DNA of 64,000 nucleotides from SCUD01 sp036824505 (lineage in GTDB: Bacteria > Pseudomonadota > Gammaproteobacteria > Steroidobacterales > Steroidobacteraceae): NCBI GenBank assembly GCA_036824505.1, contig DAITAA010000017.1, forward strand, positions 1-64,000, written 5' to 3'. Shown in pieces: positions 8,442-15,541 of the stretch. Positions within the stretch are counted from its first letter, which is position 1. Every line of letters begins with the position of its first letter. Both the position numbers and the translations under genes were made by a program. The notes under the pieces are model-generated. The model saw only the letters and a program-made list of their open reading frames with translations, did no database searches and was not told the DNA's origin.

Positions 8442-9526
8442 GCTGCACCCTTGCCGGTCCTTTCCTCGAGCAGCGTCTCGAGCGCGTCCCTGGGAAAGTC
8501 GGCGGTGCAATTCGCGGCGCCGATTGCATCGAGCAGCACGAGCCGCAACTGCCCCGCCGCGACCTTCTTGTCCATGTCGAGCAGCGCGAGCATGCGCTCG
8601 CGCCCGAGCCGCGGCGGATCGACCGGCAGGCCGGCGCGTGCAAGCAGCGCGCGCACGCGGTCCATATCGCCCACGGGCAGGCGGCCAGTGCGCGCGGAGA
8701 GTTCAGCCGCCAGCACGATACCGGCTGCGACCGCCTCGCCGTGCAGCCAGCGACCATGGCCCAGCCCCGTTTCGATCGCGTGCCCGAAGCTGTGCCCGAG
8801 ATTCAACATCGCGCGCGGCCCCCGTTCGCGCTCATCGCGGGCAACGATGCCGGCCTTGATCCCGCAGGCGCGACGGATCGCCTCGACCAGCACTTCCGGC
8901 TTGCGCGCGAGCAACGCCCCGATCTGTTGCTCGAGCCATGCGAAAAACCCGCTGTCGGCAATCAGCGCCGCCTTGACGACTTCCGCGAGGCCGGCGCGGA
9001 ACTCGCGGTCTGGCAGCGTACCAAGCGTATCCGTGTCGGCGATGACGGCGACCGGCTGGTGGAAGGCGCCGATCAGGTTCTTGCCGCCTGGGTGGTTGAC
9101 CCCGGTCTTGCCTCCGATCGCCGCATCCACCTGCGCGAGCAGCGTGGTCGGCAACTGCAGACAGGCGACGCCGCGCTGGTAGATTGCCGCCGCGAAGCCG
9201 GCGATGTCGCCGACGACACCACCGCCGAGCGCCAGCACCATGCAATCCCGATTCATGTGCGCCGCCACGAGTGCGTCGATGATCCGCGCTGCGCTCGCGA
9301 GCGTCTTGTGCTCTTCGCCATCGGGCAGCAGGCACTCTGCAAATGAGCGGCCGGCAAGCCCGTCGCGCAGGCGCGGCAGCCACAAGGGCGCCACGGTCTC
9401 GTTGCTGACAACCATCAGCTGCGCACTGCCGGTGTGCCCGGCAAGCAGTTCGCGCGCACCCAGCAGACCGGGCCCGATCAGGATCGGACAGCGCCTGGCG
9501 CCGAGATTCAGGTCGATGGGCTGCAT
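8438..9526 (-). CDS. aroB: 3-dehydroquinate synthase
   Basis: A 362-residue NAD+- and metal-dependent enzyme of the shikimate pathway converting DAHP to 3-dehydroquinate. The NAD-binding glycine-rich segment LALGGGVVGDIAGF and the substrate-binding motif KTGVNHPGGKNLIGAFHQP are present. Metal ligands are contributed by LNLGHSFGHAIE and LHGEAVAAG. It overlaps aroK by 19 nt and dgt by 4 nt within the minus-strand operon. The aroK-aroB pair after pilQ is a widespread gammaproteobacterial order. Confidence 0.96.
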   Translation of the reverse strand: MQPIDLNLGARRCPILIGPGLLGARELLAGHTGSAQLMVVSNETVAPLWLPRLRDGLAGRSFAECLLPDGEEHKTLASAARIIDALVAAHMNRDCMVLALGGGVVGDIAGFAAAIYQRGVACLQLPTTLLAQVDAAIGGKTGVNHPGGKNLIGAFHQPVAVIADTDTLGTLPDREFRAGLAEVVKAALIADSGFFAWLEQQIGALLARKPEVLVEAIRRACGIKAGIVARDERERGPRAMLNLGHSFGHAIETGLGHGRWLHGEAVAAGIVLAAELSARTGRLPVGDMDRVRALLARAGLPVDPPRLGRERMLALLDMDKKVAAGQLRLVLLDAIGAANCTADFPRDALETLLEERTGKGAA

Positions 9527-10032
9527 GCTGCGAGGGCTTCGGAGATCTGTTCGGCAATCGCGTTCAGGTGACGTCCGCCGGTCTTGATCGTGATCGCCGC
9601 GATGGACCGGTAGAGCGGATCGCGAATTCGCATCAACTCCTCGAGCCGGGCGCGCGGATCTTCGGTGGCAAGCAGTGGCCGGCGCCGCCCGGCGCGCGTG
9701 CGCTGCAGCTGCTGGTCGATGGTGGCGTCGAGGAATACGACGGTGCCGCGCGTGGACAGCCGCTCGCGATTCTCGGGCAGCAGGACCGCGCCGCCGCCGG
9801 TTGCGAGCACAATGCCTGGCCTTTGCGTCAGCTCATCGATCATGTCGCGCTCACGGATGCGGAATCCGGCCTCACCCTCGCGCTCGAAGATGTAGGCGAT
9901 GTCGACACCGGTGCGTGCCTCGATCTCGGCGTCGCTGTCCGCAAATGGAAGACCAAGCCGCTCTGCGAGCTGCCGGCCGATTGCAGTCTTTCCCGCACCC
10001 ATCGGCCCCACTAGAAAGACACTCCGAAGCAA
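9508..10032 (-). CDS. aroK: Shikimate kinase
   Basis: About 174 residues. The P-loop GPMGAGKT sits 9 residues in, followed by the shikimate-binding DSDAEIEARTGVDI and the GGGAVL motif, with an LID region rich in arginine (RTRAGRRRPLL). It phosphorylates shikimate at O3. No ATG lies at the expected place. A TTG at 10030-10032 preceded by AGGGTG gives the family length, while an ATG at 10093-10095 or 10126-10128 would add a long extra N-terminus running through the hairpin region behind pilQ. The start is therefore uncertain. Confidence 0.92.
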   Translation of the reverse strand: MLRSVFLVGPMGAGKTAIGRQLAERLGLPFADSDAEIEARTGVDIAYIFEREGEAGFRIRERDMIDELTQRPGIVLATGGGAVLLPENRERLSTRGTVVFLDATIDQQLQRTRAGRRRPLLATEDPRARLEELMRIRDPLYRSIAAITIKTGGRHLNAIAEQISEALAACSPST

Positions 10033-10060
10033 TCGCGATGCACCCTGAGGCCGGAAACGG

Positions 10061-10084
10061 CACGGCCGCCCGAAGGCGGCCGTG
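10061..10084 (-). terminator. GC-rich hairpin with UUCG tetraloop between pilQ and aroK
   Basis: Read on the transcribed minus strand, a perfect 10-bp stem (arms 10061-10070 and 10075-10084) encloses a UUCG loop, an exceptionally stable RNA tetraloop. No U-tract follows, so it may be a weak terminator, an attenuator or an mRNA-stability element separating pilMNOPQ from aroK-aroB. Confidence 0.5.
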
Positions 10085-10106
10085 TGACTGTGCATTGGAA
10101 CCGGCC

Positions 10107-10122
10107 CCGGGCGCAAGCCCGG
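10107..10122 (-). terminator. Second hairpin just downstream of pilQ stop
   Basis: A 6-bp GC stem (10107-10112 with 10117-10122) with a 4-nt loop, starting 11 nt past the pilQ stop codon. Together with the UUCG hairpin at 10061-10084 it forms a tandem structured spacer. No U-run is visible, so its role is inferred. Confidence 0.35.
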
Positions 10123-10132
10123 AGCCATGGCG

Positions 10133-12292
10133 TCACTCGACGGCGGCGCCTTCCTTCAGGATCTTGGGCGTGATGAAGATCAACAACTCGTCACGATTGT
10201 TGGTCTTGCTCTTGGACTTGAACAGGTTGCCGAGGAATGGCACGTCGCCGAGCAACGGGACCTTCTTGACCGAATCCCGGCGCTCGGTCTCCATGATGCC
10301 GCCCAGCACGACCGTCTGGCCGTCCTTGACGAGCACCTGCGTCTGGATGTTGCGCGTGTCGATCGAGGGTACGAAGCCACCGGTGGCGCTCGGGACGAGC
10401 TGGCCGACACTGTCCTTTGTGACGGTCAGGTCGAGGATCACGCGGTTGTCCGGCGTGATCTGCGGCGTCACCTTGAGCGACAGCACGGCCTTCTTGAACT
10501 GCGTGGTGGTCGCGCCGCTGGACGACGATTCCTGATACGGGATTTCGACACCTTGCTCAATGATCGCCTCGCGCTGGTTGGCCGTGATGACGCGCGGTGT
10601 CGACTTGATCTCGCCGCGGCCCTCGCTCTGCGCGGCCGACAGCTCGAGGTCAATCAGGAAGTCGTCGAAATCGAGGATCGACAGCGCAATGCGCCCGGCC
10701 GGGTTTGCAACCGGCATATTCACGTTGTAGCGATCGAAGTTGCCGAACGGCACCTTGACGGGGAACGGCGAACCGGTGCTGGCCAGATTGTCGAGCACCG
10801 AGCCCATCATCGTATCGGTGGATTGTGCGCTGCCGCTGATCGCCATCAGATCCTTGACGTCGTCCGAGATCCGCGTGAAGCCTGCGCGAACGCCAAGCTC
10901 CCGGCTGAAGTCGTCGCTCACGATCACGATACGCGATTCGATCAGCACCTGGCGAACCGGGATGTCGAGTGTCGCAACCATCTTGCGGATCGCGGTCAGC
11001 TGCTCCGCCGTATCCTGCACAAGCATCGTATTGGTGCGTTCATCGACCGAGACGTTGCCGCGCGAAGAAAGCAGGGAGCCGCCGCCGGCCGACTTGACGA
11101 GCCGTGCGATTTCCGCTGCTTTCGCATAGTTGACCTGCAGGAACTCGGTGCGCAGCGGCGCGAGATCCTCGATGTCCTTCCGGGCGGCGAGTTCCGCCTT
11201 TTCCTGCGACGCGAGCTCGGCCTGGGGCGCGACCAGGATCACGTTGTTCTTGCGCCGCATGTCGAGACCCTTGGTACGCAGCACGATGTCGAGCGCCTGA
11301 TCCCAGGGAACGTTCTGCAGGCGCAGCGTCACACGGCCCTTGACCGAGTCAGAAACGACGATGTTCTGCCCGCTGGTGTCAGCGAGGAGCTGCAGCACGG
11401 GGCGCACATCGATGTCCTGGAAGTTCAGGGTCAGGCGCTCGCCGGTGTAGACCTTTTCGTCCATGGTTGCGGCCACCGCCCTGGCGCGCGGCTTGACCTC
11501 GACCACGTACTGGTTGTCGGTCTGGTAGGCAAGCTGCTCGAAATCGCCGGTCGCAGTCACGGTGACGCGCACGTTGTTGCCGACACGCGCCGCGTCAACC
11601 ATGGTCACGGGCGTCGCGAAATCCATGACGTCGTAGCGCTTCATGTTTTCTTCGGCGAGCTGAACACCCGTGAAGTCAACGATCACTTGATTGCCTTCCT
11701 GACGCAGGCTGGCGGGTGTCGCCGGATCCGAAAGCAGCACGACGACGCGGCCGGCGCCATCCGGCGAGCGGCGGAAATCCACGCCGGTGATGCTGCGCGG
11801 GCCGGCCGAGGGCGCCGCCGCATACGTGGCCGGGGCCGCCGCTGCCGAGGCAGCCGCCGTGCCGCCGAGCGTCACGACCACACTGTCACCCTCGGCCTGG
11901 GCTGAATACGGCACGAGAGACTCAAGATTGAACACGACTCGCGTGCGGCCCGATGCTTCCGCGGCGACGATCGTATCGACACCGCCCGCGCCGACGTCGA
12001 TGCGCCGGTTTTCGAGCGCCAGCACGACATCTGGCAGGTCCACCGACAGCCGCGCGGGGCGGTCAATCGTGAAGGTCAGCGGCTGCGGCGCGACACCGTC
12101 AGTGCGCAGCCTGATCTGCAGGGTCTGACCCTGCATCGGCTGCACTTCAACCGCGGTCAGTCGGACCGGATTCTGTGCCAGCGCGATCTGCGACCATGCA
12201 ATGGCCACCATGGCCAGCACGCCGCCGAGCCCGCGCGCGAAGCTTCTTGCCCCGCTGTTTATCAACGCCGTTGTCCGGTTAATGCGAGCCAT
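10133..12292 (-). CDS. pilQ: Type IV pilus secretin
   Basis: A 719-residue outer-membrane secretin through which the pilus is extruded. A signal peptide (about residues 1-39, ending IALAQ) is followed by AMIN-type beta domains (VRLTAVEVQPMQG and ITGVDFRRSPDG), which bind peptidoglycan in known PilQ proteins. Then come an STN/N0 domain (LNFQDIDVRPVLQLLADTSGQN), an N1 domain and the C-terminal secretin barrel (IESRIVIV, VPLLGDVPFLGNLFK). It ends the pilMNOPQ operon, 18 nt after pilP. Confidence 0.96.
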   Translation of the reverse strand: MARINRTTALINSGARSFARGLGGVLAMVAIAWSQIALAQNPVRLTAVEVQPMQGQTLQIRLRTDGVAPQPLTFTIDRPARLSVDLPDVVLALENRRIDVGAGGVDTIVAAEASGRTRVVFNLESLVPYSAQAEGDSVVVTLGGTAAASAAAAPATYAAAPSAGPRSITGVDFRRSPDGAGRVVVLLSDPATPASLRQEGNQVIVDFTGVQLAEENMKRYDVMDFATPVTMVDAARVGNNVRVTVTATGDFEQLAYQTDNQYVVEVKPRARAVAATMDEKVYTGERLTLNFQDIDVRPVLQLLADTSGQNIVVSDSVKGRVTLRLQNVPWDQALDIVLRTKGLDMRRKNNVILVAPQAELASQEKAELAARKDIEDLAPLRTEFLQVNYAKAAEIARLVKSAGGGSLLSSRGNVSVDERTNTMLVQDTAEQLTAIRKMVATLDIPVRQVLIESRIVIVSDDFSRELGVRAGFTRISDDVKDLMAISGSAQSTDTMMGSVLDNLASTGSPFPVKVPFGNFDRYNVNMPVANPAGRIALSILDFDDFLIDLELSAAQSEGRGEIKSTPRVITANQREAIIEQGVEIPYQESSSSGATTTQFKKAVLSLKVTPQITPDNRVILDLTVTKDSVGQLVPSATGGFVPSIDTRNIQTQVLVKDGQTVVLGGIMETERRDSVKKVPLLGDVPFLGNLFKSKSKTNNRDELLIFITPKILKEGAAVE

Positions 12293-12310
12293 CAGACGTT
12301 CTCCCAGGAT

Positions 12311-12826
12311 TCAATCGCTCAGCGCGAGCGCCGCGGGGCGCTCCAGGTAACCGCCGAGTCCATCGGGCACAATCTCAACCACTGAAATGCGCGCGTCGCC
12401 GATCGTCATCACACGGCCGTCATTCTGGCCGACGTGATTGCCCGGCAGCACACGGTGAATCAATCCGTCACGGGTCTGCAGCAGTCCGTAGTACGAGTTA
12501 CCCAGGCGCAGCGTACCGACCATCTTGAGTGTATCCAGAGGGAACTGCTCCAGATATTCGCGCGCGCGCTGCACGTCCGGCCGCGGACCGCCCGGGTTCT
12601 CACCCGCGAGGCTCTGCAGGAACGGCGAGCGGCGATCCGACATTTCGTATTCGTGGCTGACGTATGGTTTGACTTCGGGCAACGGCTGGATATGACCGCC
12701 CGGTCGCTGCTTGGCCTTCTCGATTTCCGCCATCAGCTCGTCGGTGTCGCCCGAGCAACCGCCGAGCAGCAAGACGCCGGCAATTCCGGCAACAGTCAAG
12801 ATGGTACGCATGCGTTCCTGGCTCAT
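12311..12826 (-). CDS. pilP: Type IV pilus inner-membrane lipoprotein PilP
   Basis: A 171-residue lipoprotein with lipobox LLLGGC and the lipidated Cys24. It has a linker with RRSPFLQ and a C-terminal HR-like beta domain (MVGTLRLGNSYYGLLQTRDGLIHRVLPGNHVGQNDGRV). PilP bridges the PilN/PilO heterodimer to the PilQ secretin. Its ATG overlaps the pilO stop (ATGA) and pilQ follows 18 nt later. Confidence 0.95.
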   Translation of the reverse strand: MSQERMRTILTVAGIAGVLLLGGCSGDTDELMAEIEKAKQRPGGHIQPLPEVKPYVSHEYEMSDRRSPFLQSLAGENPGGPRPDVQRAREYLEQFPLDTLKMVGTLRLGNSYYGLLQTRDGLIHRVLPGNHVGQNDGRVMTIGDARISVVEIVPDGLGGYLERPAALALSD

Positions 12827-13524
12827 GTCGTATCCTGCTTCGGCTTGGTCTTCGAGGCTTTCTTGTTGCCCTTGGCAGCCGCATCCGGGGCGCTCGATTC
12901 CCCTTCCTCCAGGTACCGGTAGGTCTTGGCGGTAAGGCTCAATGTCAGGTCATCGCTCGGATTCGGCGCGCCAGCGCGTGTAGCGGCGCGTTTCGCCGAG
13001 GAGCCGCGCGTGATCTCGATGTCGTGAAGCGTGACAATGCGCGGCAGCGCCGCTATGCCGCTGACGAAATTGCCGAATTCATGGTAGTCGCCCGACAACT
13101 GGATCTTGATCGGCAGCTCTGCGTAGAAGTCCTTTTGCGTTTCGGCACCGGGCTGGAACAGGTGTTCCTGTAACCCAGCGGCCAGGCCGGTCTGCGAGAT
13201 ATCGACCAGCAGACTCGGCACCTCGGTCTTGCCGGGCAGCTGGCGCAGCATCGCGCCGAACGTGCGTTCAATTTCGGCGAGCTGCTGGCGATAGGCCTCG
13301 AGATTGGCTGCCTTGCGCTGCTTCTGGTCAAAAGTCTGCCACAGCGATCGCTGCTCGGCCTCCGCCTTGCGCAGATCCTCGAGATTGCCGAGATTGACGA
13401 AGTAGTAGATCAGGATCCCGGTCGTCACCAGGAAAATCAACCCGACCGCGAGCGCGCGGAACAGGAATGGCCAGCGGCCGACATCGCGGGGATCGAGCTG
13501 TTGCAGTTGCTCCAGGAAGTTCAT
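12823..13524 (-). CDS. pilO: Type IV pilus inner-membrane protein PilO
   Basis: A 233-residue bitopic membrane protein with a single transmembrane helix near residues 24-48 (ALAVGLIFLVTTGILIYYFV). A coiled coil of Lys/Gln/Glu-rich sequence follows, then a ferredoxin-like periplasmic domain. The C-terminal 25 residues are Lys-rich and may be disordered. PilO forms heterodimers with PilN and contacts PilP. Both ends overlap neighbours by 4 nt. Confidence 0.95.
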   Translation of the reverse strand: MNFLEQLQQLDPRDVGRWPFLFRALAVGLIFLVTTGILIYYFVNLGNLEDLRKAEAEQRSLWQTFDQKQRKAANLEAYRQQLAEIERTFGAMLRQLPGKTEVPSLLVDISQTGLAAGLQEHLFQPGAETQKDFYAELPIKIQLSGDYHEFGNFVSGIAALPRIVTLHDIEITRGSSAKRAATRAGAPNPSDDLTLSLTAKTYRYLEEGESSAPDAAAKGNKKASKTKPKQDTT

Positions 13525-14126
13525 CGGCCGAGCTCCGTGACGCGCTCCGTGGCCGCGTGTTTCTTCGCGCCCGGCCCCTCGGAATCAGTGCCCCCGCGCA
13601 ACTGCGCAAACAACGTGAACTGCGAGCCGGGACCCGTGTCGCGCCCGGTCTGGATGACCTTCAGTTCCGGCGCAGAAAGCGTATCGGATGCATCGATATT
13701 GCGCATGAATGCCGATACGCGCGTGCTCGACTGCGCGACACCGTCGAACTGGATCTTGCGGCCACTCTGCTTGACCGAGGTCAGGTAAACGCCCTCGGGC
13801 AGCGTCGCGACAATCTGATCGAACATCTTCACCACTTCAGGCCGGCTTGACTGCAGCTTGTCGATGACCTCCATGCGGGCGATCATGCGATCCTTCTGTT
13901 CCTCGAGAGCCAGAATCTGCTCGATGGCCTTGTCGAGCTCCGCGATCTCGGCCTTCAGCAGGTCGTTGCGCTCGTGCTGCGAATCGATCATCGAGCTGAC
14001 GGTCAGGTGCGTCAGCAGGGTGGCGAGCGCTGCCAGCGCGACAGCCGCGGCAATCCCGATGAAGAATTCTTTCTTTCGCCGCTGGCGGAGTGCTTGCCGC
14101 CAGGGCAGAAGGTTAATACTTGGCAT
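13521..14126 (-). CDS. pilN: Type IV pilus inner-membrane protein PilN
   Basis: A 201-residue protein beginning with the conserved cytoplasmic motif MPSINLLPWR, which in known systems docks onto PilM. One transmembrane helix (about residues 23-43) and a coiled-coil region lead to a periplasmic ferredoxin-like fold. The start at 14124-14126 is chosen for that motif and for a GGAG-containing upstream sequence; it lies inside the last codons of pilM (14-nt overlap). Confidence 0.95.
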   Translation of the reverse strand: MPSINLLPWRQALRQRRKKEFFIGIAAAVALAALATLLTHLTVSSMIDSQHERNDLLKAEIAELDKAIEQILALEEQKDRMIARMEVIDKLQSSRPEVVKMFDQIVATLPEGVYLTSVKQSGRKIQFDGVAQSSTRVSAFMRNIDASDTLSAPELKVIQTGRDTGPGSQFTLFAQLRGGTDSEGPGAKKHAATERVTELGR

Positions 14127-15207
14127 CTTCGTCGAAGCTCCGCAATGCAAGGCCGCACGCAGTCAGTAATGCAGTGGCGTCACGCTGAACACCGAGCGCT
14201 TTCGCCTTGGACGAAATCTTCATCTGGCCCAGTGGATCGCCGCGCTCAGCCGGGATACCCACCCGGCTCGCGATCACGTCCGCGACACCCGGAATATTCG
14301 CACAGCCGCCGCAGATGATGATCTGCTCGGGCTGGCTGCGGCCGCTGCCGGAAGCCAGATAAAACTGCAGCGAACGGCTGACCTGCTGGGTCATGTCGTC
14401 GATGAACGGATCGAGCACCTCGGGCTGGTAATTGGATGGCAAGCCGCCTTCCTTCTTGGCGCGGCCGGCCTCCTCCATCGAGAGCCCGTAGGTACGCATG
14501 ATCTCTTCGGTCAACTGCTGGCCGCCGAAAGCAAAGTCGCGTGTGTACACGACGACGAGGTCGCGCAGCACGCTGAATGTGGTCGTGCTGGCACCGAAGT
14601 CCACGACTGCAATGGTGCGATCGATGCCGCCATCCGGCATCTGGTGGGTCAGCAGGCGGCAGGCGTTCTCGAGCGCAAATGCCTCCACATCGACAAGCTT
14701 GGCCGTGAGGCCTGCCGCGTTGACCGCGGCGACTCTCTGCTCGACATTCTCGGAGCGCGAGGCGACCAGCAGCACGTCGCGCATCTCAGGATCCTTCTCG
14801 GAAGGCCCGAGCACCTGGAAGTCATAGCTGACTTCCTCCATCGGGAACGGAATGTACTGGTCCGCCTGCATCTCGATCTGCTGCTCGAGGTCGGAATCGG
14901 ACAGGTTGCGCGGCATCTGCACGGCCTTGGTGATGGCCGCGTCGCCGCTGATCGCGACCGCGCATTCCTTGGATCGCACGCCGGAGCGCTTGACCGCCCG
15001 GCGGATTGCCTCGCCGACCGCATTGGCGTCGACGATGGCCTTCTCGTTGACGGAGTTATGGGGAGTCGGCTCGGCCGCATAGGACTCGACCCGATACTGG
15101 CCGCCCGAGAGCGCAAGTTCGATCAGCTTGATCGACGACGTCGTGATGTCGAGGCCGATCAGTGGTCGGAACCGCGGCCCCAGCGAAATCTTCGGCAGCT
15201 TCAGCAC
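14113..15207 (-). CDS. pilM: Type IV pilus assembly protein PilM
   Basis: A 364-residue actin/FtsA-fold cytoplasmic protein. It has the phosphate-1 motif IGLDITTSSIKLIEL, the phosphate-2 motif AVVDFGASTTTF and the adenosine motif IIICGGCANIPGVADVI. PilM binds the N-terminal peptide of PilN and links the alignment complex to the motor ATPases. It starts with GTG (15205-15207) behind AAGGA. It is the first gene of pilMNOPQ, divergent from the penicillin-binding protein gene. Confidence 0.96.
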   Translation of the reverse strand: MLKLPKISLGPRFRPLIGLDITTSSIKLIELALSGGQYRVESYAAEPTPHNSVNEKAIVDANAVGEAIRRAVKRSGVRSKECAVAISGDAAITKAVQMPRNLSDSDLEQQIEMQADQYIPFPMEEVSYDFQVLGPSEKDPEMRDVLLVASRSENVEQRVAAVNAAGLTAKLVDVEAFALENACRLLTHQMPDGGIDRTIAVVDFGASTTTFSVLRDLVVVYTRDFAFGGQQLTEEIMRTYGLSMEEAGRAKKEGGLPSNYQPEVLDPFIDDMTQQVSRSLQFYLASGSGRSQPEQIIICGGCANIPGVADVIASRVGIPAERGDPLGQMKISSKAKALGVQRDATALLTACGLALRSFDEDAKY

Positions 15208-15541
15208 GGAAATTTCCTTTTCAGGTCAGGCTATTGGACGCTTAATCGCCGCGCGGGGTCAAGTTCACATCAACTATATAGCAAGCTATTGTCAAATTGA
15301 AACGTGACTCGACCCGCAGTTCGATTGCCGAGCACAGCCTCCCAGGCGCCATTGCGGGGCAGTCGGGGGGGTTACCCCCCGGCCGGACCCTGGTGCCAGC
15401 GGCCACTCGCGCCCCAGCGGGGCCTGAGCCGTCTGGTCCGCCGCCGATGCTGCCCGTGATCCCCCGCGGACACCGTGTCTGACTTCACGATCCGCGCGTC
15501 GCAGCAGAACGACCGGCCTTCCGGCGGCCCATCACATTACT
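15208..15541. other. Divergent intergenic region between pilM and the PBP1A gene
   Basis: 334 nt without a gene. The pilM-proximal 90 nt are unusually AT-rich for this genome. On the minus strand they contain a TTGACA (15290-15295) and a TATAGT (15273-15278), but the spacing between these two is only 11 nt, so they cannot be one standard promoter. The rest is very GC-rich, with a G7/C6 hairpin at 15365-15380 and a GCCCC/GGGGC hairpin at 15411-15423. Probably holds both divergent promoters. Confidence 0.4.

Noticed and set aside
10127..11905. Long plus-strand open frame opposite pilQ
   Set aside because: Antisense to a well-supported secretin. Composition is typical of a shadow frame.
15273..15295. 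TTGACA/TATAGT as a single pilM promoter
   Set aside because: The two hexamers are only 11 nt apart on the minus strand, too close for one sigma-70 promoter.
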